Assembly (NCBI RefSeq): GCF_024793945.1
Contig: NZ_JANUSD010000005.1
Coordinates: 247,477 to 311,476 of the forward strand
Reading direction: 5' to 3'
Origin: Emticicia fluvialis
GTDB lineage: Bacteria > Bacteroidota > Bacteroidia > Cytophagales > Spirosomataceae
DNA length: 64,000 nucleotides
Shown here: positions 24,682-33,624 of the stretch, one piece after another
Layout of the letters: each line of letters opens with the position of its first letter
Position numbering within the stretch: the first letter of the stretch is position 1
Notes under the pieces: generated by a model
What the model was told of the DNA's origin: nothing
The model's database searches: none
Seen by the model: only the letters and a program-made list of their open reading frames with translations
Position numbers and translations under genes: made by a program

Positions 24682-26718
24682 ATGAGATTAACATACTTAA
24701 TTATTCTGATGTTTATGGGCGCAGGAGCTGACTCCTTCGCCCAAAAGGTTAAACAGGCCGATCTGGGTTACCGTTCGGTTAAAATTCTGAAAGAAGGTAA
24801 TCTTGAGTTTAAAGACCTCAACAAGAATAACAAGCTAGATAAATATGAAGACTGGCGGCTACCTGTTGATGTTAGAGTAAAAGACCTTTTGGCTCAAATG
24901 ACGCTTAAGGAGAAGATTGGCTTTATGCTAATCAGCACTACCCGGCTGGCAGGAGATAATTCGTTTCAGGCCAATGCGCCGAGAGGCGAAATTTCCTCAG
25001 GCTTTAATGAAGAAGACCTGATGCAGCCCATTAATATGTTTACCCGCAAACCATTGCCCGTACCTATGATGTCGGCAGCGGGTACAACAAAAGGGGTAAT
25101 GGTATATAACCTGCGTCATTTTATTCTGAGAGCTAATACCAATGCAAAGATTTTAGCCGAATGGTCTAACAATCTGCAGGCTTTGTGCGAAAGTTCGCGT
25201 CTTGGTATTCCGGCAATCGTTGCTTCAAATCCGCGAAATCATATCACCGTTGATGCGGCCATTGGTTTGAGCGTAGGAACAACGGTTTTTTCAAGATGGC
25301 CCGGCGAACTAGGCATGGCAGCCATGAGAGACCTGAAGTTGACACGTGAATTTGCTGAAATAGCAGCAAAAGAGTGGTCGTCGGTAGGATTAAGAAAAGG
25401 CTATATGTATATGGCCGATTTGGCAACCGAGCCCCGATGGCAACGCATTGAAGGTACCTTTGGCGAAGATGCCGATTTAGCTTCCAATATGATTCGTGAA
25501 ATTGTACTGGGTTTTCAAGGACCGAAGTTAAACAGGAATTCGGTGGCAATGACTACGAAGCACTTCCCCGGGGGTGGTCCGCAGGTAGGTGGGCAGGATT
25601 CCCATTTTGACTGGGGCAAATATGCGCATTATCCTGGAGGTATGTTCGATTATCATGTAAAGCCTTTTATAGCTGCCATTAAAGCGGGTACCTCATCTAT
25701 CATGCCTTATTATTCGGCTCCGAAAGATAAAAATATGGAAGAGGTGGGTTTCTCATACAATAAAGCAGTAATTCAGGATTTATTGCGTAAAAAACTAGGC
25801 TTTAATGGTATCATCAATTCTGACACAGGCCCTATTGATATGATGCCCTGGGGCGTCGAAAGCCTGACAATTGTGCAGCGTTACCAAAAGGCATTAGATG
25901 CAGGTGTAGATTTGTTCTCTGGTGGTGCAGACCCGGCTCTTTTACTGGAAACTGTTAAGCAGGGATTGGTTTCTGAAGCCAGAATAAACGAATCTATTAC
26001 AAGGCTCCTGAAAGAAAAGTTTGAATTGGGCTTGTTCGAAAACCCTTTTGTTGATGTGGATGTAGCAGTAAAAACTGTCGGCAATGCAGAATTTCAGAAA
26101 AAGGCGGATATTGCTTTCAGAAAATCAATTGTTTTATTGAGAAACGATGCCCAATTGCTGCCGTTAACACAAAAGAAAAAAGTCTATTTTGAAACGTACT
26201 ATGAAAGGGGAGGCGCCCCTAATACGCAGGCGCCCAATCCTGTTTCTGTAAGTGTTCCTAAGGATAATAAATGGAACATTGAGTTTGTAACAAACAAGGA
26301 CGACGCAGATGTTAACCTGGTATGGCTGATTCCTACCGGTGGGGGATTGTTTAGCTCTCAAGGCAAACCAATAGATTTGAGTTTATCAAAAAACAAAATC
26401 AATGTGGCCCATGTAAATGCGCTTATCAACGCCAAACCAACCATTGTGGTTATTAATTATACCAATCCCTGGGTAATTGATGAGATTGATAAAGGAAATG
26501 CAAAAACAATTCTGGCCACTTTTGGTACCACACAAGATGCCCTTTTAGATGTCATTAGTGGCGTGTTTGGTCCTGTGGGTAAAATGCCCTTTTCAACGCC
26601 TGTTTCTCAGAAAGCAGCAGATGAAAACAAATCAGATGTTCCGGGATTCATGGAGCCCAATTATGCCCTGTTTAAATTTGGCGACGGGCTCAATTACAAT
26701 AAACCTAATAGAAAATAA
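24682..26718 (+). CDS. GH3-family beta-glycosidase, secreted
   Basis: A 678-residue family 3 glycoside hydrolase with a signal peptide (residues 1-20). After a calcium-like FKDLNKNNKLDKYEDWR segment (residues 43-59) the (alpha/beta)8 domain carries the sugar-binding KHFPGGGP (293-300). The predicted nucleophile aspartate is in INSDTGPID (D381). The C-terminal alpha/beta sandwich begins near 470 (FRKSIVLLRNDAQLLPL) and ends with the IVVINYTNPWVID strand and the FGPVGKMPFSTPVS motif. Members release beta-linked glucose or related sugars from oligosaccharides. Co-occurrence with DUF1080 and Gfo/Idh suggests that it acts on a glycoside taken up by the SusCD pair. Substrate specificity cannot be predicted. 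The fibronectin-type domain of some GH3 enzymes is absent. Confidence 0.9.
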   Translation: MRLTYLIILMFMGAGADSFAQKVKQADLGYRSVKILKEGNLEFKDLNKNNKLDKYEDWRLPVDVRVKDLLAQMTLKEKIGFMLISTTRLAGDNSFQANAPRGEISSGFNEEDLMQPINMFTRKPLPVPMMSAAGTTKGVMVYNLRHFILRANTNAKILAEWSNNLQALCESSRLGIPAIVASNPRNHITVDAAIGLSVGTTVFSRWPGELGMAAMRDLKLTREFAEIAAKEWSSVGLRKGYMYMADLATEPRWQRIEGTFGEDADLASNMIREIVLGFQGPKLNRNSVAMTTKHFPGGGPQVGGQDSHFDWGKYAHYPGGMFDYHVKPFIAAIKAGTSSIMPYYSAPKDKNMEEVGFSYNKAVIQDLLRKKLGFNGIINSDTGPIDMMPWGVESLTIVQRYQKALDAGVDLFSGGADPALLLETVKQGLVSEARINESITRLLKEKFELGLFENPFVDVDVAVKTVGNAEFQKKADIAFRKSIVLLRNDAQLLPLTQKKKVYFETYYERGGAPNTQAPNPVSVSVPKDNKWNIEFVTNKDDADVNLVWLIPTGGGLFSSQGKPIDLSLSKNKINVAHVNALINAKPTIVVINYTNPWVIDEIDKGNAKTILATFGTTQDALLDVISGVFGPVGKMPFSTPVSQKAADENKSDVPGFMEPNYALFKFGDGLNYNKPNRK

Positions 26719-26785
26719 CTATCGGAAGTATTTCACCATATTTTAATAAAAGTTAAAGTAAGTATTATTCAATCCAAATAAAACT

Positions 26786-28120
26786 ATGACAACCCGCAGA
26801 GATTTTATTATTAAATCAGTTCTGGCTACAGCAGCCACTGGTTTTTCGGCAAAGAGTTATGGCAAAATCATAGGAGCAAACGACCGCGTACGCGTAGCTT
26901 GTGTGGGGTTCTCTGACCGCCACCGTTCTTCACATGTTGGCCCGTTCAAAGCTTTACAAAAACAGATGAATTTTGAAATGGTTGCCCTTTCAGACATCTG
27001 GAACCGCCGCCGTGAAGAAGGAAAAGCCTATTTAGATAAGCAATTGGGAAGCGACGTAAAAGTTTTCCGTAACAATGATGAGCTTTATGCTTCTAAAATG
27101 GTAGACGCGGTGTTTATCTCTACTGCTGATTTCCAGCACGCTTTACATACCATTGAGGCCGTAAAAGCAGGTTGCGACACCTATACCGAGAAACCATTGG
27201 CCGAAACCATGGAAGACAACCGCGCCGTATTGAAAGCCGTGAAAGCCTCAGGTAAAATAGTACAGATTGGCTCGCAACGCCGTAGTGGTGAAAACTATTT
27301 TGCAGCAGAAGACTTCATCAAATCTGGCAAGTTCGGCCCGATTGTAATGGTTGAACTGATGTGGAACGTAAACCAACCCGGCCGTTGGAGAAGAGCTGAA
27401 TTGACTAAAGATTTGAAAGAGTCTGACGTTGACTGGAAACGTTATCTGATGAACCGTCCGATGGTTCCGTTTGACCCTCGTAAATATCTTGAGTATCGTT
27501 TATTCTGGCCTTATTCTTCTGGTATTCCGGGGCAATGGATGAGCCACCAGATTGATACCGTACACTGGTTCTCTGGCTTGCCGCATCCTCGTTCGGTAGT
27601 TGCCAACGGAGGTATCTACCAATGGAAAGACGGCAGAACCAACGCCGATACACTTACCGTAGTGTTTGATTACGGCCCATTGAACGATAAATCATCTGGC
27701 TTCCAGGTGCAGTTTACTTCTCGTTTCTCAAATTCAGCCGGTGATACCAAAGAATTATACTACTCTAACGGTGGTATGATTAACCTTGATACCAACGAAA
27801 TTACTCCAACCGGAGGGCTTCGCGAGCGTGAAGCCGCTGCAATGGGCTTAAAAGCCAATCTTTTACCAACAGTTAAGCTTGAAGGCACAAAGGTTGAAGC
27901 TGGCGCCAACACAGGTGGAGACTCACTTACATTTGCGCACATTAAAAACTGGATGGAGTGTGTACGCAGCCGTAAAACCCCTCATGCCCCAATTGAAGCA
28001 GGTTATTCGCACTCAATTGCTACTATCATGTCGAACGCGGCATACCGTACTGGTCTGAAAGTTACTTTCGACGAGAAAACGCAGGAAGTATTGGCCGGCG
28101 GCAAACCATTTAAATATTGA
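26786..28120 (+). CDS. Tat-exported Gfo/Idh/MocA family oxidoreductase
   Basis: The 444-residue protein has a twin-arginine signal (TTRRDFIIKSVLATAATGF). The Rossmann fold follows from about residue 33 with a VRVACVGFSDRHRSS nucleotide loop (a variant of GxGxxG). The catalytic EKP block is at 135-137 (DTYTEKPLAET), and the C-terminal alpha/beta domain holds WPYSSGIPGQWMSHQIDT with the family's His. NAD(P) is usually bound tightly, which allows function after Tat export in the folded state. Family members oxidise sugars at C3 or catalyse dehydrations. With the epimerase and DUF1080 genes it fits a 3-keto-glycoside pathway in the periplasm. The gene starts 67 bases after GH3 and ends in a terminator. 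Confidence 0.88.
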   Translation: MTTRRDFIIKSVLATAATGFSAKSYGKIIGANDRVRVACVGFSDRHRSSHVGPFKALQKQMNFEMVALSDIWNRRREEGKAYLDKQLGSDVKVFRNNDELYASKMVDAVFISTADFQHALHTIEAVKAGCDTYTEKPLAETMEDNRAVLKAVKASGKIVQIGSQRRSGENYFAAEDFIKSGKFGPIVMVELMWNVNQPGRWRRAELTKDLKESDVDWKRYLMNRPMVPFDPRKYLEYRLFWPYSSGIPGQWMSHQIDTVHWFSGLPHPRSVVANGGIYQWKDGRTNADTLTVVFDYGPLNDKSSGFQVQFTSRFSNSAGDTKELYYSNGGMINLDTNEITPTGGLREREAAAMGLKANLLPTVKLEGTKVEAGANTGGDSLTFAHIKNWMECVRSRKTPHAPIEAGYSHSIATIMSNAAYRTGLKVTFDEKTQEVLAGGKPFKY

Positions 28121-28441
28121 TAGTTTAAGTCTTATAGTTTAGGAGGCATAACAGAGATAATCTATTATGCCTCTTTTATTTTTTGATTCTACTTTCATAG
28201 TTAGTGATACTTATCATGGTTCTGTAGAAAAGAGTATGCCCGGAGACTATTTCTCTTTATTGATTGTTTGATTTTACGTATATTGCCCCCTAACACTAGA
28301 TGCCTTGTGACTTTAATCTTTATTTATCTACTAAAACAGGATAAATTCTACTTAGTATTATATGCGCAACAGCTCTTTTGACAATTCGCTTAGTTTTAAT
28401 TAATCATTGCACATATTATCTTACATTTTATTGACCTGTAT
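28121..28441. other. Intergenic region with terminator, otherwise AT-rich
   Basis: 321 bases between the Gfo/Idh gene and an unknown outer-membrane protein gene. The first 60 bases hold a terminator. The rest is AT-rich with no gene or clear motif. Confidence 0.6.
28143..28184 (+). terminator. Intrinsic terminator after Gfo/Idh gene
   Basis: GAGGCATAA (28143-28151) pairs with TTATGCCTC (28165-28173), 13-base loop, followed by TTTTATTTTTT. Confidence 0.8.
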
Positions 28442-29689
28442 ATGAAATTAAAATTTTTCATCTTTTTCTTTTTCATTTTTAATGCAGCATTTTCTCAAAA
28501 GAAACTTGTTGATGGTTACATTATACTGAAGGGTACAAGTGATACACTGAAAGGCAAAATAGATGACCTTGACTGGAAGTATAACCCTGTCTCTGTAAAT
28601 TTTGTAAGTGTTTCTACCGGTGAGAAAACATATAAAACCAATGAATTAAAAGCTTTTGGTATTTATAATAAAGAGTATTATGAAGTTAAGACAATTGATT
28701 TGGACATCACCCCATCTCAGTTAGAATTATTGTTAAAAACGCCACAGATTATTATAAAAAAAGATACAACTATCGCTTTGATGGTTTTAGTTAAAGCTGA
28801 CCATCAACTATCTTATTTAGCTGACAGAGAGGGTAAGACTCACTTCTTCTATCAGAATAAATCTGAGACCAAAGAGCTAATTGATCATAAATTTTTACAG
28901 CCTGTAAATTGGGATACTTATTTTGTTCATAATAAGGTTTATCTGAATCAGTTAGATACACTCTTTCGAGCTTGTTCAAAGAAACTAAAGACTAAATCGG
29001 TAAGATATATAATAGAAGATATGGTGGATGTTTTTACGCAATTTAATGATTGTCTCGGATGCACCTCAACCTGTTATGTCAAGAAAACAGATGATAAAAA
29101 TACGGTTGCATTAAATTTGATTGCGGGTTTTGATTTAAACACGGTAAATCAAAATTTAATGGAGAAAGATACTAAGGTATTTGAAGACAAATCGTTGCAA
29201 ACTAGTTTAACGTTTGGCATAGGTGCATCTGTTTCATCGAAGCGTTCAAGGGGTTCTAACATTTTTTATACTGAGCTTTTAATAAAAAAGACTGATGTAG
29301 AAAATAAATACTATCAGACCGGATTTCTGAATTTTACACTATCAGAACTCTACCGTAAATACTTTATAAGCTATTCAAGATTCAAACTATTTGGTGGTGT
29401 CGGGATGGGTCTCAGTTATAGACATTCAACAGGCCTTAAATTTACAGACTTAACAGCTCCTAATGGTAAATGGTATGTAATTAATTATACCAAGATGTCC
29501 GTTGATGGTTTGGTAGAGGTAGGTTTTGAATTAAACAGATTTCAGCTATATAACCGATTACGGTATAAGTTTTTTAATCCTTCAGAGACACACGCTTTAC
29601 TTTTGCACCAGAATACTGTAAGCGTAAGCAGATTTACCAACGAACTTTGCATATCTTACCAATTCTTAAGAAAAAAGAAAAGTATATAA
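28442..29689 (+). CDS. Exported protein of unknown function, probable outer-membrane barrel
   Basis: I do not recognise a named family. The 415 residues begin with a signal peptide of almost only Phe and Ile (FFIFFFFIFNAAFS). Residues ~22-190 form a soluble beta-rich region with LVDGYIILKGTSDTLKGKID at its start, resembling Bacteroidota proteins that read a sequence of the type 'filling the gap between a domain and a receptor'. Three cysteines cluster at ~198-206 (NDCLGCTSTCYV). The last 190 residues show alternating strands with YTELLIKK, FGGVGMGLSYRH and a terminal ISYQFLRKK, like an outer-membrane beta barrel. The base composition is visibly more AT-rich than neighbours, with Asn/Lys/Ile codon bias, so recent acquisition is possible. 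It ends at a bidirectional hairpin. Confidence 0.6.
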   Translation: MKLKFFIFFFFIFNAAFSQKKLVDGYIILKGTSDTLKGKIDDLDWKYNPVSVNFVSVSTGEKTYKTNELKAFGIYNKEYYEVKTIDLDITPSQLELLLKTPQIIIKKDTTIALMVLVKADHQLSYLADREGKTHFFYQNKSETKELIDHKFLQPVNWDTYFVHNKVYLNQLDTLFRACSKKLKTKSVRYIIEDMVDVFTQFNDCLGCTSTCYVKKTDDKNTVALNLIAGFDLNTVNQNLMEKDTKVFEDKSLQTSLTFGIGASVSSKRSRGSNIFYTELLIKKTDVENKYYQTGFLNFTLSELYRKYFISYSRFKLFGGVGMGLSYRHSTGLKFTDLTAPNGKWYVINYTKMSVDGLVEVGFELNRFQLYNRLRYKFFNPSETHALLLHQNTVSVSRFTNELCISYQFLRKKKSI

Positions 29690-29710
29690 CATAAGAGCAA
29701 GTAAATCTTT

Positions 29711-29752
29711 TATTTCAGCCACTTTAGTTGTTTCGCTAAAGTGGCTGAAATA
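29711..29752. terminator. Bidirectional terminator hairpin
   Basis: Perfect 17-base arms (TATTTCAGCCACTTTAG at 29711-29727 and its complement at 29736-29752) with an 8-base loop, 21 bases beyond the plus-strand stop and 16 bases beyond the minus-strand gene's end. Confidence 0.9.
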
Positions 29753-29768
29753 TAACACTTAGATTTAC

Positions 29769-31319
29769 TTATCTGGCTCTCAGCTCCCGCTTCAATATCT
29801 TACCCGAGGCCCCCATGGGCAGGCTGCTCATAAATTCTATAATGCGCGGATATTTGTAGGAAGCAATGCGGTCTTTGGTCCAGCTTATCAGTTCCTTGTC
29901 TGTTACCTCTGCGCCGGGTTTCAGCACCACACAAGCTTTTATTTCTTCGCCATATTCATTATTAGGTACACCAATTACTGCTACCATTGATATAGCCGGA
30001 TGCTGTATCATCAGTTCTTCTACCTCACGCGGATATACATTATAACCCCCTCTGATAATCATGTCTTTGGTACGGTCTACAATGTAGTAATAGCCTTCTT
30101 CGTCCCGGTAACCTACATCGCCAGAGTGTAGCCAGCCATTTATTATTGATTCTGCAGTGGCGTCAGGGCGTTTATAATAACCTTTCATTACGTTATGGCC
30201 CCGGTAGCAAACTTCGCCTTTTTCATTTGCACCCAGCTGATTCCCGTTTTCATCCATTATACAAACTTCAACGCCCCATACCGGCCAGCCTATTGAGCCG
30301 GGTTTGCGTGGCCTTCCTTTCTGGTTAAATGTAACAACCGGCGACCCTTCAGACATACCATATCCTTCCAGAATCGGCACATCAAACTTTTGCTCAAAAT
30401 CATGTAATACCTGTACCGGTAAAGCCGCTCCACCCGACATGCAGATTTTCAGATTATCCTTGATAGCGGCCATATCAAACTTATGTGTGTCGGGGTAGCT
30501 TAGTAACCCCCAATACATGGTAGGCACGCCGGCAAAATGTGTTATTTTCTCATTTTGCATAAGGGTAAGTACCATTTCTGCGTCAAAGCGGGGTACAAGC
30601 ACAGCGGTGGTTCCTTTATATATACTTGCCAGCATGCAGACCGTCTGGCCAAAAATATGGAACAATGGTAACACCAGCATCGATTTATCGTCAGCGCCTA
30701 AGTCCTGAAGGTCTTTGCTCAGTATGGCATTAAGCAGCAAATTAGAATGAGTCAGTTCAGCGCCTTTGGGCCTGCCTGTGGTGCCTGATGTATAGATGAT
30801 TACTGCCGTATCGTCTGGCGAGGTAAAATAACTTTGAAACACCGGCGATTGTTCTGCCATGAGCATGCCCAGTGTTTGGGTTCCTTCAATAGGAGAGGCA
30901 TCAGTAAAAGCCGGGGTAATCATAAAAAAATCTTTACAGGTTTCTGTCATTTCAAAACCGGCAAAGCCTTCCTGCCCCATGGGCATTTCGGGTGTTCCTG
31001 TAAAGCAAAAATAGGCTTTGGCGTCTGAGTCCTGCAAGTGAAAAGCAATTTCCTGACGCTTGAGCAACACGCTCAGAGGCACTACGGTCGCCCCTGTTTT
31101 CAGAATGCCGAAGTATATCATCGGGAAATAGGGGAGGTTAGGGCAAGTAAGTGCTACCTTATCGCCATGCCCCACCCCCAAAGCAGCCAAACCATTGGCA
31201 ATTTGGTTGCTGGCTCCATCAAATTGGGCAAAAGTTATCCGTTTATCGGCAAAAATAAGAGCTTCTTTGCTGGGTGTTGAGCGGGCGTGATGTTCAAGAA
31301 TGGTTGATAGGTTAAACAT
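29769..31319 (-). CDS. Long-chain fatty acid--CoA ligase-like AMP-binding enzyme
   Basis: A 516-residue acyl-CoA synthetase of the ANL superfamily, which activates a carboxylic acid by adenylation and transfers it to CoA. The P-loop-like motif YTSGTTGRPKG is at residues 176-186. The adenine-binding block is in LEGYGMSEGSP, and the hinge/C-terminal motif GWLHSGDVGYRDEEGYYYIV leads to the RGGYNVYPREVEE segment. The catalytic lysine lies near the C-terminus in the PMGASGKILKRE segment. The length and motif set fit medium- to long-chain fatty-acyl-CoA ligases. Whether the substrate is a fatty or another acid is open. It faces a DUF2911 gene divergently across 218 bases. No beta-oxidation genes are adjacent. 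Confidence 0.88.
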   Translation of the reverse strand: MFNLSTILEHHARSTPSKEALIFADKRITFAQFDGASNQIANGLAALGVGHGDKVALTCPNLPYFPMIYFGILKTGATVVPLSVLLKRQEIAFHLQDSDAKAYFCFTGTPEMPMGQEGFAGFEMTETCKDFFMITPAFTDASPIEGTQTLGMLMAEQSPVFQSYFTSPDDTAVIIYTSGTTGRPKGAELTHSNLLLNAILSKDLQDLGADDKSMLVLPLFHIFGQTVCMLASIYKGTTAVLVPRFDAEMVLTLMQNEKITHFAGVPTMYWGLLSYPDTHKFDMAAIKDNLKICMSGGAALPVQVLHDFEQKFDVPILEGYGMSEGSPVVTFNQKGRPRKPGSIGWPVWGVEVCIMDENGNQLGANEKGEVCYRGHNVMKGYYKRPDATAESIINGWLHSGDVGYRDEEGYYYIVDRTKDMIIRGGYNVYPREVEELMIQHPAISMVAVIGVPNNEYGEEIKACVVLKPGAEVTDKELISWTKDRIASYKYPRIIEFMSSLPMGASGKILKRELRAR

Positions 31320-31537
31320 AGTGTAACAGGGTTTATTGATTGTGCAATTTATAGATTATATAGTACTCTGAAAAGAATTGTTTGGCTATAAATTGAACCA
31401 TTTTTAGATAATGTATTTTGATTATATGAGTGTTGTACCCTCATTATTTAGTAGTAGTACTAAAAAACTATTCAAAAAGCACATTCCAAAGGAAGATAAA
31501 TCTTAACTTCGCACTCTAATATCAGATACAAAAGACA

Positions 31538-32383
31538 ATGAAACATTTTAACTTAAAGCTATTCATTATTTTCATAGCTGTTTCTATTTCAGGCTTTGCA
31601 CAAATCAATACACCACCAGCCAGCCCTTCGGCAACCATTACGCAAGGGGTGGGTCTTACTAAAGTAACGATTGATTACAGCCGCCCGTCGGTAAAGGGAC
31701 GTAAAATATTTGGCGATTTAGTGCCATTTGGTAAAGTCTGGAGAACCGGTGCAAACAAAATTACTTCTATAAAGTTTGATGATGAGGTAATAGTAAACGG
31801 AACACCCATCAAGGCGGGTAGTTATGGCTTGTATACGATACCTAACGCCACAGAATGGACTGTCATTCTGAATACTGACGACAAGCAGTGGGGCTCTTAT
31901 GGCTACGATGAAAAAAAAGACGTGTATCGTTTCAAAGTAAAGCCGGCAAAGACTAAATATTTTGTAGAGCAGATGGCCATTGAAATAGAGGGCAAAAACC
32001 CTACTACTGCCCATATTGTAATTAAATGGGAAAACACCGAGGCCAGATTTAAAGTTGAGCAAGAGGTTGATGCCAGAATTATGGCTGAAATAGCAGAAAA
32101 GACATCAAAACCAGACGTAAGTATTGACACCTATTTTGCAGCCGCAGACTATTACTATCAGAAAGGTGTTTATTTAGATAAGGCTTTGGTTTGGGCCAAT
32201 AAAGTAATTGAACAAAATAAAGAATACTGGGCGTATCAGCTGGTGGCTCGTGTAGCTGCAAAACAGGGTAATTGTGCAGTTGCATTGCCCAATGCCGAGA
32301 AATCGATGGAGTTGGCAAAGAAAGCCGGTGATGACGCTTACATTAAGTTGAATCAGGCTGTTTTTGCACAATGCAAAAAATAA
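31538..32383 (+). CDS. DUF2911 exported protein
   Basis: This 281-residue protein has a signal peptide (residues 1-21, VSISGFAQ) and the DUF2911 domain over residues ~25-165. The family's recurrent blocks are visible: VTIDYSRPSVKGRKIFG, VPFGKVWRTGANKIT, and PIKAGSYGLYTIPN. The C-terminal 110 residues (from about 170) are helical with a repeated-unit feel, ending in ALPNAEKSMELAKKAGDDAY, perhaps a TPR. Function of the domain is unknown. It is common in Bacteroidota and often exported. The ATG follows a TAACTTCG box, a near match to the -7 consensus. Release factor 1 follows after 56 bases. Confidence 0.82.
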   Translation: MKHFNLKLFIIFIAVSISGFAQINTPPASPSATITQGVGLTKVTIDYSRPSVKGRKIFGDLVPFGKVWRTGANKITSIKFDDEVIVNGTPIKAGSYGLYTIPNATEWTVILNTDDKQWGSYGYDEKKDVYRFKVKPAKTKYFVEQMAIEIEGKNPTTAHIVIKWENTEARFKVEQEVDARIMAEIAEKTSKPDVSIDTYFAAADYYYQKGVYLDKALVWANKVIEQNKEYWAYQLVARVAAKQGNCAVALPNAEKSMELAKKAGDDAYIKLNQAVFAQCKK

Positions 32384-32439
32384 TTTCAGGCCGAAAGGCA
32401 ATGCTCAGCAATAGAGTTTTATAATAGTGTAATAAACGT

Positions 32440-33513
32440 ATGTTAGAACAGTTAGAGGCCATAAAAGAAAGGTTTGAAGAGGTATCTCAACAGATTACGA
32501 TGCCCGAGGTGGTGTCAGACATGGCAAAATTTAAGCGTCTGAGCAAAGAGTATAAAGACCTGGAGAAGATTGTCAGTCAGTTTAATGCCTATAAGAATAT
32601 CTTGTCTAATATTGACGGCGCAAAAGACATTATTGCCAACGAAAAGGACGAAGAAATGCGCGATATGGCAAAAGAGGAACTGGATATTCTATTGCCACAA
32701 AGAGAAGAGGCAGAGGCTATTCTGAAAGAAATGCTGATACCCAAAGACCCGAACGACAGCAAGAACGTGATTCTTGAAATACGTGCGGGTACCGGTGGCG
32801 ATGAAGCCTCTATTTTTGCCGGCGACCTATTCAGAATGTATCAACGCTATATTGAACGCCAGGAAGGCTGGACGATGACTCTGCTAGACCATAATGAGGG
32901 CACGGCAGGAGGGTATAAAGAGATTATATTACAGGTTGAAGGCGAAGACGTATACGGTAAACTGAAATTTGAGTCAGGAGTACATCGGGTACAGCGTGTG
33001 CCTGCCACTGAGTCGCAGGGGCGTGTGCACACGTCTGCGGCTTCTGTTGCAGCTATGCCAGAGGCCGACGAAGTTGATATACAGCTGAACATGAATGATA
33101 TACGAATCGATACCTTTAACTCTTCAGGCGCTGGCGGGCAGTCGGTAAATACAACTTATTCTGCCGTACGGATGACCCACATTCCTTCGGGCATTGTGGT
33201 GTCTTGTCAGGACGAGCGATCACAGATAAAGAACCGCGAAAAGGCGCTTTCGGTGTTACGTTCCAGACTTTACGAAATGGAACTGGCCAAGCACAACGCC
33301 GCCATAGCAGATGCCCGCAAGTCTTTAGTAGGTACCGGCGACCGTTCAGATAAGATACGTACCTATAATTATCCGCAAAGCCGTGTGACTGATCATAGAA
33401 TCGGTTATACAGTCTATAACCTGCCCAGTGTGATGGACGGCGAGATAGACGGTTTTATTGAACAACTCCGGATTGCAGACAACGCAGAAAAAATGAAAGA
33501 AGGCTACGCTTAA
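32440..33513 (+). CDS. prfA: Peptide chain release factor 1
   Basis: A class I release factor of 357 residues. It reads UAA and UAG in the ribosomal A site and triggers release of the finished protein. The codon-specific PAT tripeptide of RF1 is at residues 188-190 (VQRVPATESQG), and the catalytic GGQ motif is at 232-234 (SSGAGGQSVN), so it is RF1 and not RF2. The GGQ glutamine is the substrate of PrmC methylation. The prmC gene is not next door here. No frameshift signal of the RF2 type is needed or seen. rdgB follows downstream after 111 bases. The assignment is firm. Confidence 0.97.
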   Translation: MLEQLEAIKERFEEVSQQITMPEVVSDMAKFKRLSKEYKDLEKIVSQFNAYKNILSNIDGAKDIIANEKDEEMRDMAKEELDILLPQREEAEAILKEMLIPKDPNDSKNVILEIRAGTGGDEASIFAGDLFRMYQRYIERQEGWTMTLLDHNEGTAGGYKEIILQVEGEDVYGKLKFESGVHRVQRVPATESQGRVHTSAASVAAMPEADEVDIQLNMNDIRIDTFNSSGAGGQSVNTTYSAVRMTHIPSGIVVSCQDERSQIKNREKALSVLRSRLYEMELAKHNAAIADARKSLVGTGDRSDKIRTYNYPQSRVTDHRIGYTVYNLPSVMDGEIDGFIEQLRIADNAEKMKEGYA

Positions 33514-33624
33514 AGAAAACCAGGAGCGGAACAAAGCTAAATGATATCAAAGTATTGCATCTGCTTTGTTCTGCTCTCCGTTTTGGTATTCATCCAATTG
33601 ATACATTTTCCTTTCTCTATAACT

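Noticed and set aside
33541..33624. N-terminal extension of rdgB from an earlier ATG
   Set aside because: The extra 28 residues are hydrophobic and not part of the RdgB family; the conserved core begins at the ATG at 33625.
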